Shown piece by piece: positions 15,402-22,946 of a DNA stretch of 28,984 bases (positions are counted from its first letter, which is position 1; each line of letters begins with the position of its first letter). Source of the stretch: an uncultured Collinsella sp. (GTDB lineage Bacteria > Actinomycetota > Coriobacteriia > Coriobacteriales > Coriobacteriaceae); contig CABUMZ010000006.1 in the NCBI GenBank assembly GCA_902492825.1, positions 1 to 28,984 of the forward strand, given 5' to 3'. A program made the position numbers and the translations under genes. The notes under the pieces are model-generated. The model was not told where the DNA came from. It saw only the letters and a list, made by a program, of their open reading frames with translations, and did no database searches.

Positions 15402-17015
15402 ATGGCCATCATCAACAAGGGTATGTCCAGGCGTTCGTTCCTCGGCCTCACCGGCAGCGTCGCTGCTGTCGCAGGGCTTGGTCTCACCGGCTGCGGTGGC
15501 AGCTCTAGCGACGAGGGTTCCGCTTCCGGTTCCACCGATTCCGCCAACCGTGGCGGCGGCGTGATCACCGCTGGTTCCGCTTACGCTCCGTCCAGCTTCG
15601 ATCCCGCCAGCACCGGCTCCGCTGTGGGCCTGGGTGCTAACTGGCACGTCGTCGAGGGCCTCTACGGCATCGATTACCACGACTACAGCACCTTCAACGA
15701 GCTCGCCACCGACGATCCCAAGTCTGTGGACGACACCACTTTCGAGGTCACCATCCGCAAGGGCGCCAAGTTCTCCGATGGCACCGAGGTCACCGCTGAC
15801 GATGTCGTTGCCTCCTACACCGCTTGCGCCGCTTCCGCTACCTATGCTCCGTTCTTCCAGCCCTTCGAGTCCATCGAGGCCAAGGACGCTAGCACCGTGA
15901 CGGTCAAGACCAAGGTCCCCAACTTCTCCCTGCTCAAGGATCGTCTGGCCATCGTCCGCGTTACCCCGGCCACCCAGACCGAGGAGGATCGCGCCAAGCA
16001 GCCGATCGGCTCCGGCCCCTGGATGTACGACTCTATCTCCGATACCGAGATCACCTTGGTTCCCAACCCCGAGTACAACGGTGAGTATGCTGCCGAGGAT
16101 AAGAAGATCCAGTACAGCATCCTGACCGACCCCACCGCTCGCGTTACCGCTCAGCAGGAGGGCTCCACGCTCGTTATGGAGCTCGTTACCGCTGACGCCG
16201 TCGACCAGCTTGAGAGCGCCGGCTGCAAGATCGATAACGTTCAGGGTTTCGGCACCCGCTTCATCATGTTCAACGTAGCCAAGGAGCCTTGGAACAACGT
16301 CAAGGTCCGTCAGGCTGTCATGTATGCGCTCGACACCGAGAAGATGGTCAGCAACACCTTCGCCGGCCTTGCCACCGCTGCCAGCTGCTACCTGCCCAAG
16401 AGCTTCACCAACTATCATGAGGCTTCCACGGTGTACAAGACCGACGCCAAGAAGGCTAAGAAGCTCATCGAGGAGTCTGGCATCACCCCGGGTGCTATCA
16501 CCCTGCGCACCACCGACAACGAGCAGATTAAGGGCATGGCCGCCCAGGTCAAGAACGACCTCGACGCTCTCGGCTTCGATGTGACCATCCAGACCGATAC
16601 CTCGCCGGCCACCTACGCTGCCATCGACGGCGGCGAGGCCTACGATATCCTCCTTGCCCCTGGCGATCCTTCCTGCTTCGGCGCCGACCCCGACCTGCTG
16701 CTCAACTGGTGGTACGGCGACAACGTCTGGATGCAGACCCGTTGCCCGTGGAAGGAGTCCGCTGAGTGGCAGAAGCTCCACGGCCTCATGGATGAGGCTC
16801 TTGCCGCCGAGGGCGACGAGCAGCAGAAGAAGTGGAACGAGTGCTTCGACATCATTGCCGACAACGCCGTTCTGTACCCCGTTGTCCATGTCAAGACCGT
16901 CTCCGCTTTCTGGGACGATCCGTCCACTGCGCCCAACGGCGAGGCCCTCGATGGCTTCAAGGGCATCGGCACGACGAGCATGTCCTTCAGGGGCGTTGCG
17001 ACCGTCAAGGCGTAA
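15402..17015 (+). CDS. ABC transporter substrate-binding lipoprotein, SBP_bac_5 family (SatA-like)
   Basis: A 537-residue extracytoplasmic binding protein of the oligopeptide/DppA class. The N-terminus has a twin-arginine motif (SRRSFLG, residues 9-15), a hydrophobic stretch and a lipobox LTGC with Cys31, so it is probably a Tat-exported lipoprotein. The mature part starts with a Ser/Gly-rich linker. The family pattern 'TFEVTIRKGAKFSDGTEVTADDV' is seen in full at about residues 115-137. The ATG at 15402 follows TAGGAGAAGAC. The family binds peptides, nickel or glycans; because lyase, kinase and epimerase for sialic acid follow, the ligand is inferred to be sialic acid, as for SatA of Haemophilus ducreyi. 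Codon use is strongly biased, as in gap, which suggests high expression. A 12-bp hairpin follows. Confidence 0.85.
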   Translation: MAIINKGMSRRSFLGLTGSVAAVAGLGLTGCGGSSSDEGSASGSTDSANRGGGVITAGSAYAPSSFDPASTGSAVGLGANWHVVEGLYGIDYHDYSTFNELATDDPKSVDDTTFEVTIRKGAKFSDGTEVTADDVVASYTACAASATYAPFFQPFESIEAKDASTVTVKTKVPNFSLLKDRLAIVRVTPATQTEEDRAKQPIGSGPWMYDSISDTEITLVPNPEYNGEYAAEDKKIQYSILTDPTARVTAQQEGSTLVMELVTADAVDQLESAGCKIDNVQGFGTRFIMFNVAKEPWNNVKVRQAVMYALDTEKMVSNTFAGLATAASCYLPKSFTNYHEASTVYKTDAKKAKKLIEESGITPGAITLRTTDNEQIKGMAAQVKNDLDALGFDVTIQTDTSPATYAAIDGGEAYDILLAPGDPSCFGADPDLLLNWWYGDNVWMQTRCPWKESAEWQKLHGLMDEALAAEGDEQQKKWNECFDIIADNAVLYPVVHVKTVSAFWDDPSTAPNGEALDGFKGIGTTSMSFRGVATVKA

Positions 17016-17077
17016 GACTCGCTTGAGTCTGTATGCAGGATGTCGGTCGTTGGGACCGTATCCTCATAGTTGAAACA

Positions 17078-17111
17078 AAGACCCGGGCGGCAACGATGTC
17101 GCTCGGGTCTT
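17078..17111 (+). terminator. Intra-operon stem-loop after the binding-protein gene
   Basis: A 12-bp stem (17078-17089 with 17100-17111, one G-U pair) and a 10-nt loop has no U-run. It probably protects the upstream mRNA from 3' decay or causes partial termination, which would let the binding protein exceed the membrane components, as is common for ABC importers. Confidence 0.55.
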
Positions 17112-17114
17112 GTA

Positions 17115-17132
17115 ATGAGTACCCGTACTCAT
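17115..17132. promoter_or_regulatory. 18-bp palindrome ATGAGTAC-CC-GTACTCAT, candidate operator
   Basis: Two perfect 8-bp inverted arms are separated by CC, in the spacer before the permease gene. A 2-nt loop is poor for an RNA hairpin but ideal for a dimeric DNA-binding protein. It is followed by a small hairpin, GTTGGT-CCT-ACCGAC (17139-17153), just before the ribosome binding site. Confidence 0.4.
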
Positions 17133-17172
17133 ATACCAGTTGGTCCTACCGACAAAAGAAAGGGGAGAGAAC

Positions 17173-18129
17173 GTGAACAACTTGCTACGTTTGATTGGAA
17201 GGCGTCTTGTGGCGCTGCCGATCATGGCATTGGGCGTCACCGTCCTGGTGTTCTTCCTTATGTCGTTCTCCAAGACCGACCCCGCCTACACGGCGTTGGG
17301 TGACGGTGCCTCGCCCGAGGCGGTTGCCGAGTACCATGAGAAGTATGGTCTGGACGACCCCTGGCCCGTGCGCTACGTGCGCTATATGGGCGATTTGATC
17401 CATGGCGACATGGGCACCTATGGTGCTGCTCGCAACTCCGTTGCCAAGCGCATCTCCACGGCCCTGCCCGTCACGATGCAGCTGACCTTCATCGGTCTTG
17501 CCATCGGTGCGGTCGTTTCGTTTTTGCTCGGCGTCATCGCGGCACTGTATCGCGACAAATGGCCGGACCAAGTGATCCGCGTCTTTTCCATCGCCGGCTT
17601 GGCAACCCCGTCGTTCTGGCTTGCCGTTCTGTTGATCCTGCTGTTCTCTTCCTACCTTAAGGTGCTCCCGGCATCGGGTGCTCTGCCTCACTTCACCACG
17701 AATCCGGTTGGCTATCTGGGACGTATGATCATGCCCGCTATCGCCTTGGCATTTCCGCTGACGGGCCAGATGACTCGTATCGTGCGTACCGCCATGGTCG
17801 AGGAGCTCGACAAGGATTATGTCCGTATGGCTCGCGGCGCCGGCGTTCCCGAGAAGGTCGTCGTCGGCATCAACGTTCTTCGCAATGCGCTGATCACCCC
17901 GGTCACCACCCTCGGCCTTAAGATCGGTTACCTCATGGGCGGCGCCGTCGTCATCGAGGTTATCTTCAACCTCCCCGGCATGGGCACCGCGATTCTGCAG
18001 GGCGTTCAGGGCAACGAGGCGAACCTGGTTCAGGGCGTCGTTATCGTCGTTGCTCTTGCCTTCATCATCATCAACATCGTGGTTGACATGCTCTACCTGC
18101 TCATCAACCCGCGCATCAGGACGGTGTAG
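17173..18129 (+). CDS. ABC transporter permease, DppB type (SatB-like)
   Basis: A 318-residue inner-membrane permease of the binding-protein-dependent transport family. About six hydrophobic segments are visible, beginning with LVALPIMALGVTVLVFFLMS. The cytoplasmic coupling loop (EAA loop), 'VRMARGAGVPEKVVVGINVL', contacts the ATPase and is followed by the DppB-type IEVIFNLPGMG. The start is GTG at 17173, preceded by AGGGGAGAG; an in-frame ATG-equivalent at 17140 lacks a site and would span the hairpin before the gene. It ends 3 nt before the fused permease-ATPase, with which it should form the membrane channel. Substrate is inferred from the cluster as sialic acid. Confidence 0.9.
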   Translation: MNNLLRLIGRRLVALPIMALGVTVLVFFLMSFSKTDPAYTALGDGASPEAVAEYHEKYGLDDPWPVRYVRYMGDLIHGDMGTYGAARNSVAKRISTALPVTMQLTFIGLAIGAVVSFLLGVIAALYRDKWPDQVIRVFSIAGLATPSFWLAVLLILLFSSYLKVLPASGALPHFTTNPVGYLGRMIMPAIALAFPLTGQMTRIVRTAMVEELDKDYVRMARGAGVPEKVVVGINVLRNALITPVTTLGLKIGYLMGGAVVIEVIFNLPGMGTAILQGVQGNEANLVQGVVIVVALAFIIINIVVDMLYLLINPRIRTV

Positions 18130-18132
18130 ATT

Positions 18133-20148
18133 ATGGTAAAGATTCGAGAGAAGCAAACCGAGCAGCTCGAGAAGGCTGCCTCCAAGGGGCTCAAGCTCGG
18201 TGGCTGGAAGAAGATGACGTTGTCTTCTAAGATTGCCGCCGTCGTGCTGGTGCTGGTCGCCCTGACTGCGATTCTGGCGCCCCTTCTTGCCCCCTATAGC
18301 CCGGTCGAGATCTTTACGGCTCGCCAGGCTCCCGGCAACGGATTTATCTTCGGTACCGACGATAAGGGCCGCGACATTCTGTCGCGTATGCTCTACGGTG
18401 GTCGTTACTCGCTGATCATCGGCTTTGGCGCCACTGCCATGGCTCTGGTCTGCGGCTCGGTCGTGGGCGCCCTTGCAGCGGTTTCGCGCAAGGCCGTCTC
18501 CGAGACGATCATGCGTATCTTGGACATCATCATGTCCATCCCCGGCATCGCCCTCGCGGCCGTCTTCGTCTCCATCCTGGGCAACTCCGTGCCGTCGATC
18601 ATCTTCGCCATCGGCTTCATGTACACTCCGCAGATTGCCCGTATCGTGCGCGCCAACATCGTGTCCGAGTACGGCGAGGACTATGTCCGTGCGGTCATCG
18701 TTTCCGGCGCCAAGGCTCCGTGGATTTTGATCAAGCATGTTCTGCGTAACTGCATCGCCCCGATCATGGTCTTCACCGTTACCCTGGTCGCCGACGCCAT
18801 CATCTTCGAGGCCTCGCTGACCTTCATCGGCGCTGGTATTCAGGAGCCCACCGCTACCTGGGGCAACATCCTCGCCGACGCCCGCGGCGGCGTGCTTGCC
18901 GGCCGTTGGTGGCAGGCGCTGTTCCCGGGTCTGGCCATCATGATTACCTGCCTGGCGCTCAACATCCTCTCCGAGGGCATTACCGACGCCATGGCCGCTG
19001 CTCCCTCCGCCGCCCTGGATCCGACCGATTCCTCCAAGCGTCGCGAGGCCGACCTGCTGGTCTCCGACCCCGTTCGCGCCTACAAGGAGCAGGCCCAGTC
19101 CCTCTCCGCTCGCCTTGGCGCCCTGCGCGATGTTGAGCTCAAGCGTGACGATCGCCATGTGCCCGACGAGTCTGTCGAACCGATTCTCTCGGTCCGTGAC
19201 TTCTGCATCCAGTTTGAGCATCACGGTGATATCAACGTCGTCGACCATGTCAACTTTGACGTCCGTCCTGGTCAGACCATGGGCCTGGTGGGCGAGTCCG
19301 GTTGCGGTAAGTCCATCACCACGCTGGCCATCATGGGCCTGACCGATGAGGACGAGCACCTTTCCGGCGAGGTCCTCTGGGAAGGCCGTGACCTGCTCAA
19401 GATGAGCAAGAAGGAGTGGTTCGGCCTGCGCGGTACCGATATCGCTATGGTCTATCAGGACGCCCTGTCCTCGCTCAACCCCTCCATGCTCATCTCTGCC
19501 CAGATGAAGCAGCTCACCAAGCGCGGCGGAACCCGCAGCGCCGAGGAGCTCCTGGAGCTCGTCGGCCTCGATCCCAAGCGCACGCTCGAGAGCTATCCGC
19601 ACGAGCTTTCCGGCGGCCAGCGTCAGCGTGTCCTGATCGCTATGGCCCTTACCCGCGACCCCAAGCTGGTCATCTGCGACGAGCCCACGACCGCTCTGGA
19701 CGTTACCGTCCAGAAGCAGGTCATCAAGCTGCTCAACGATCTTCAGGCCAAGCTCGGCTTTGCCATGATCTTCGTTTCGCACGACCTGGCGCTGGTCGCC
19801 GAGGTCGCCCACAACATCACGGTTATGTACGCTGGTCAGGTTATCGAGCAGGCGCCCACCAAGGAGCTGCTCACGAACCCGATCCACGAGTACACCCGCG
19901 GTCTTCTGGGCTCCGTTCTGTCCATCGAGAGCGGTTCGGGCCGCCTGCACCAGGTGCCCGGCGCCGTTCCGAGTCCGCGCGATTTCCCCAAGGGCGATCG
20001 CTTCGCGCCCCGCTCGAGCCATCCGCGTATTGGCCTGGACACCCGTCCGGTCTTCAAGCGCGTGCCCGGCACCGAGCACTTCTATTCCGAGCTCCCCGAC
20101 GAGGTGCTCAAGGCAAATGGTTTGACCCCTCACGCGGAGGTGATGTAG
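18133..20148 (+). CDS. Fused ABC transporter permease-ATPase, DppC-DppD type (SatC-like)
   Basis: A 671-residue fusion. Residues about 1-295 are a DppC-type permease: first helix near 33-55, GTDDKGRDILSRMLYGGRYSL, and EAA loop near 186-215. About 345-671 are a DppD-type ATPase: Walker A GESGCGKS (387-394), signature LSGGQRQR (about 492-499), Walker B CDEPTTALDV (about 515). A hydrophilic linker of about 50 residues joins them. The C-terminus carries the oligopeptide-transporter extension (GAVPSPRDFPKGDRFAPR), although the cysteines usual in that extension are not evident. Fusions of this sort occur in actinobacterial peptide-type importers. The ATG at 18133 lies 3 nt after the previous stop, and the TAG abuts the ATG of the next ATPase. 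Confidence 0.92.
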   Translation: MVKIREKQTEQLEKAASKGLKLGGWKKMTLSSKIAAVVLVLVALTAILAPLLAPYSPVEIFTARQAPGNGFIFGTDDKGRDILSRMLYGGRYSLIIGFGATAMALVCGSVVGALAAVSRKAVSETIMRILDIIMSIPGIALAAVFVSILGNSVPSIIFAIGFMYTPQIARIVRANIVSEYGEDYVRAVIVSGAKAPWILIKHVLRNCIAPIMVFTVTLVADAIIFEASLTFIGAGIQEPTATWGNILADARGGVLAGRWWQALFPGLAIMITCLALNILSEGITDAMAAAPSAALDPTDSSKRREADLLVSDPVRAYKEQAQSLSARLGALRDVELKRDDRHVPDESVEPILSVRDFCIQFEHHGDINVVDHVNFDVRPGQTMGLVGESGCGKSITTLAIMGLTDEDEHLSGEVLWEGRDLLKMSKKEWFGLRGTDIAMVYQDALSSLNPSMLISAQMKQLTKRGGTRSAEELLELVGLDPKRTLESYPHELSGGQRQRVLIAMALTRDPKLVICDEPTTALDVTVQKQVIKLLNDLQAKLGFAMIFVSHDLALVAEVAHNITVMYAGQVIEQAPTKELLTNPIHEYTRGLLGSVLSIESGSGRLHQVPGAVPSPRDFPKGDRFAPRSSHPRIGLDTRPVFKRVPGTEHFYSELPDEVLKANGLTPHAEVM

Positions 20149-20976
20149 ATGAGCGAGACCGCAGTCAACGGCGTCGAGCCGATCATCTTCCTTGATGACG
20201 TCCACGTCACCTTTAGGACCCGTACCGGCTCGATTCTGCACCCCAACCTGGTTCACGCCGTCCAGGGTGTAACGATTAAGCTCATGCCCGGTCAGACGAT
20301 CGGCATCGTCGGCGAGTCCGGTTGCGGTAAGTCCACCACCGCTAACGTCATGTGCGGCCTGCAGGCCCCCACGAGCGGCAAGGTCTACTTTAAGGGCAAG
20401 GACGTTACCAAACGTACCGCCGAGGACCGTCGCCACATGGGTCGCGTCATCTCGGTCGTGTTCCAGAACCCGGCCACGGCGCTCAACCCCCGCATGGTCG
20501 TTCGCGAGCAGCTGCTCGACCCCATGCGCGTCCACAACCTGGGTACCGAGGCCGAGCAGGAGAAGCGCGTCAAGGAACTCTTGGAGCTCACCGGTCTGCC
20601 CAGCTCCGCTGCCGAGGTTCTTCCCGGTCAGCTTTCGGGCGGCCAGCGCCAGCGCGTGGCAATTGCCCGTGCCCTGTCGCTGAACCCCGACGCTATCATC
20701 GCCGACGAGCCCACCTCGGCTCTGGACGTTTCGGTCCGCGCACAGATTCTGAACCTGCTGACCGACCTTAAGAAGGAGCTCGGCCTGGCCATGGTGTTCA
20801 TCAGCCATGACATCCAGACGGTCCGCTATATCTCTGACGACATCATCGTTATGAATGGTGGCAAGATCGTCGAGCAGGGCGAGGCCAAGCAGGTCTTCCA
20901 GCACCCCCAGGACCCCTACACCAAGATGCTGCTCGGCGCTGCGCCGTCGCTGCTGCATCCCAAGCTCGGCGAGTAG
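20149..20976 (+). CDS. ABC transporter ATP-binding protein, DppF type (SatD-like)
   Basis: A 275-residue ATPase with Walker A GESGCGKS (about 55-62), Q-loop region VVFQNPATALNPRM, signature LSGGQRQR (about 161-168), Walker B ADEPTSALDVS (about 185-195) and switch His in FISHDIQTV. It should pair with the ATPase half of the preceding fusion as the second nucleotide-binding domain. The start ATG abuts the preceding TAG, with an exceptionally strong ribosome binding sequence GGAGGTGAT within the upstream coding end, so translation is coupled. It is shorter than many DppF proteins because it lacks the long C-terminal extension. A 10-bp hairpin follows the stop. Confidence 0.94.
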   Translation: MSETAVNGVEPIIFLDDVHVTFRTRTGSILHPNLVHAVQGVTIKLMPGQTIGIVGESGCGKSTTANVMCGLQAPTSGKVYFKGKDVTKRTAEDRRHMGRVISVVFQNPATALNPRMVVREQLLDPMRVHNLGTEAEQEKRVKELLELTGLPSSAAEVLPGQLSGGQRQRVAIARALSLNPDAIIADEPTSALDVSVRAQILNLLTDLKKELGLAMVFISHDIQTVRYISDDIIVMNGGKIVEQGEAKQVFQHPQDPYTKMLLGAAPSLLHPKLGE

Positions 20977-20992
20977 CCTCGCTTTCCCTCCC

Positions 20993-21020
20993 GTGCGCCC
21001 GGTTCCCTTGCCGGGCGCAC
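20993..21020 (+). terminator. Intra-operon stem-loop after the second ATPase gene
   Basis: GTGCGCCCGG (20993-21002) and CCGGGCGCAC (21011-21020) form a perfect 10-bp GC-rich stem with an 8-nt loop, 16 nt after the stop. No U-run follows, so mRNA stabilisation or partial termination is more likely than full termination. Confidence 0.55.
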
Positions 21021-21056
21021 CTCCGTTGCGATTTCGAAAGGTTGGGTTCACGAGCC

Positions 21057-22034
21057 ATGCCAAGTGCTCAGGAGCTACAACATCAATTTGATGAATATCG
21101 AGGCGCCATGCCCCGTCCATCAGATTTCGATCTCTTTTGGAAGGATCGCATGGCCGAGGCCGACGCCGTCGGGCTTGACTATGCGATCGAGACGGCATCG
21201 GCCACCGATGCCGCGACCTGCCAGCTTTTCGACCTCTGGTATACCGGCATGTGTGGCGCGCGCCTGCATGCCAAGTACCTTAAACCCGTCTCGGACGAGC
21301 CCGTGCCATTGGTACTTCAGTTCCATGGGTATCCGGGTGCAAGCCGCAGCTGGTTTGAGCAGGCGTCGTTTGCGGGAATGGGCATGGCACTCATCGCCCT
21401 CGACTGCCCCGGCCAAGGAGGTCCCTCCGAGGACATTGGTGGATTTGAGGGCACAACGGTTGCCGGTCATATCGTCGCCGGTATCGACGGCGACCCGGCC
21501 AACCTCTACTATGTCCGCTTGCACCAAGATATTCGCATCCTGTGCCGCATCGTTCGCGAGCTCGAGGGCATCGATCTTGCGCGTGTGTTTGTGAACGGCG
21601 CGTCGCAGGGCGGCGGTTTGGGCATTGCGACCTGTGCGCTTAACAGCGAGCTTATCAATCGTGCCGCCATCCTCTATCCCTTCCTGTCAGATTTCCGCCT
21701 AGTCTGGGATTTGGATGCCGACGACATTGCCTACGAGGGCCTGCGCTATTGGTCTCGCTGGTTTGACGAGGACTCGACTCGTATTGACGAAGCCTATGCC
21801 AAGCTGGCGTACTTCGATTCCAAGAACTTTGCCCCTATGGTCAAATGCCCCGTGCTGTTTGGCACCGGCACAGCCGATATCGTCTGCCCGCCAGCGACGC
21901 AGTTTGCGGTCTATAACAACCTGACCTGCGAAAAGCGTCATGAGTTCTTTGAAGGCTTTGGCCACGAGGAGATTCAGGATTTTGACGATCTGATCATTCC
22001 GTTTTTCTGCAAGGGAGGGGAGGCTCATGTCTAA
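21057..22034 (+). CDS. Acetyl-esterase, AXE1/cephalosporin-C deacetylase family; probable sialic acid O-acetylesterase
   Basis: A 325-residue alpha/beta hydrolase of the acetyl-xylan esterase family. The triad is complete: Ser183 in NGASQGGG, Asp274 in GTADIVCPP and His303 in FGHEEI, close to the positions in the Bacillus subtilis deacetylase. The oxyanion region FHGYPGASRSW and the N-terminal RPSDFDLFW are also family features. No signal peptide is seen, so it acts in the cytoplasm. In a nan cluster the likely job is removing O-acetyl groups from imported sialic acid; this is inference from context, and other small acetylated sugars are possible. The start ATG at 21057 gives the usual spacing before DFxxFW, but its ribosome binding site is weak (AAAGG 16 nt away); TTG 21042 and ATG 21108 are alternatives. 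It overlaps the next gene by 8 nt. Confidence 0.82.
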   Translation: MPSAQELQHQFDEYRGAMPRPSDFDLFWKDRMAEADAVGLDYAIETASATDAATCQLFDLWYTGMCGARLHAKYLKPVSDEPVPLVLQFHGYPGASRSWFEQASFAGMGMALIALDCPGQGGPSEDIGGFEGTTVAGHIVAGIDGDPANLYYVRLHQDIRILCRIVRELEGIDLARVFVNGASQGGGLGIATCALNSELINRAAILYPFLSDFRLVWDLDADDIAYEGLRYWSRWFDEDSTRIDEAYAKLAYFDSKNFAPMVKCPVLFGTGTADIVCPPATQFAVYNNLTCEKRHEFFEGFGHEEIQDFDDLIIPFFCKGGEAHV

Positions 22035-22878
22035 GTGCGAGAGCAATGTTAATGAGCTGATTGTCCCCGGGCTCGTGGGAATTCCTGGAACGGTTTCGTC
22101 AAGGCTCGCAGAATATCGGGACTGGCGCGGTGATGTCCAAGCAGATGTTTCTGATTTAGAGACATGCGCTTCGAATCTTGAGATTCAAGGCCTGGCCATT
22201 ACGGCGATTGACTTTGTTAACCCCTGCGCCCGTTACTCGGAGGTCTCCTTTGAGCTCGGTGACGATGCGATTCACGCTCGTTTGATCGAGCCTGTCGGTC
22301 GTGCCCGAGTGTCTGAGCGCGTGCCGCTGTGCCTGATGTTCCACGATATCGATCGGCCTGTGCGCGGCTGGCATCACATGACGAGATTTGCCGCCATGGG
22401 GTATGCCGTCCTCGCGCTGGATGACGATGTTGCTGGTGCGGACGACCTGCAGCGGGGGATTTCTTCGCCCGCTTTTGTCGAGCGCGTCCGTTGGGGTTGC
22501 GCGCTGGCGAAGGTGGCGCGCAATCTTGATGGCATGGACCCCGACCGCATCTTTGCATGGGGCGAGGGTCTAGGCGGCGGAGTCGCGCTGGCGGTTTCTG
22601 CTCTGGACGAGCGGGGTCTCGCCTGCACGGCGGTTGCCAATCCGCTTCCTGGCGGCCTCGAGGCGCTGTCGTCTCGGGTGCGCGGATCGGTGCTCATGGG
22701 CACATCGCTCATGGATACCGTGAGCGATCCCAAGGATCAGTTTGCCGTATTCAACGGTCTTGAGTGTGACCGGAGACATATCATCTATGCCAAATACGCT
22801 CACGAGCGCATCAATGCGTTCGAAAACGAAGTCGTCGACTTTTTTAACCAAACGTTCTACTCGTGTTCTTTGGCCTAG
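22027..22878 (+). CDS. Degenerate AXE1-family alpha/beta hydrolase paralogue lacking the nucleophilic Ser
   Basis: A 283-residue protein that aligns with the preceding esterase along its length: FHDIDRPVRGWHHMTRFAAMGYAVLALD matches FHGYPGASRSW...GMGMALIALD, and DPDRIFAWGEGLGGGVALAVSALD matches LARVFVNGASQGGGLGIATCALN. At the nucleophile position Ser is replaced by Gly181 (GEGLGG), while the Asp230 (SLMDTVSDP) and His259 (YAHERI) equivalents remain. It is therefore probably not a serine esterase. Translation starts at ATG 22027, overlapping the esterase stop by 8 nt, with a strong GGGAGGGGAGG site. Its codon use is less biased than that of its neighbours. It may partner the active enzyme or bind a ligand; the role is unknown. 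The frame is intact, so it is not a simple pseudogene. Confidence 0.75.
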   Translation: MSKCESNVNELIVPGLVGIPGTVSSRLAEYRDWRGDVQADVSDLETCASNLEIQGLAITAIDFVNPCARYSEVSFELGDDAIHARLIEPVGRARVSERVPLCLMFHDIDRPVRGWHHMTRFAAMGYAVLALDDDVAGADDLQRGISSPAFVERVRWGCALAKVARNLDGMDPDRIFAWGEGLGGGVALAVSALDERGLACTAVANPLPGGLEALSSRVRGSVLMGTSLMDTVSDPKDQFAVFNGLECDRRHIIYAKYAHERINAFENEVVDFFNQTFYSCSLA

Positions 22879-22902
22879 ACGGCCTGGACACTGCCAACAA
22901 GA

Positions 22903-22925
22903 GTGGGCGGCATAGGGCTGCCCAC
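22903..22925 (+). other. Intra-operon stem-loop before nanA
   Basis: GTGGGCGGC (22903-22911) pairs with GCTGCCCAC (22917-22925), 9 bp with one G-U and a 5-nt loop, between the paralogue stop and the nanA ribosome binding site. No U-tail. Confidence 0.5.
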
Positions 22926-22946
22926 CAGACAACTAAGGAGATTCTT

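Noticed and set aside
15384..16889. A 501-codon minus-strand open frame opposite the binding-protein gene
   Set aside because: Low-complexity Gly/Val/Leu/Asp composition without domains; the plus strand encodes a clear SBP_bac_5 lipoprotein.
17185..21198. A 1337-codon open frame on the minus strand opposite the ABC transporter genes
   Set aside because: It spans the strongly codon-biased transporter genes exactly antisense, is rich in His, Gln, Asp and Gly with no recognisable domain, and has no ribosome binding site; it is a by-product of GC-rich codon use.
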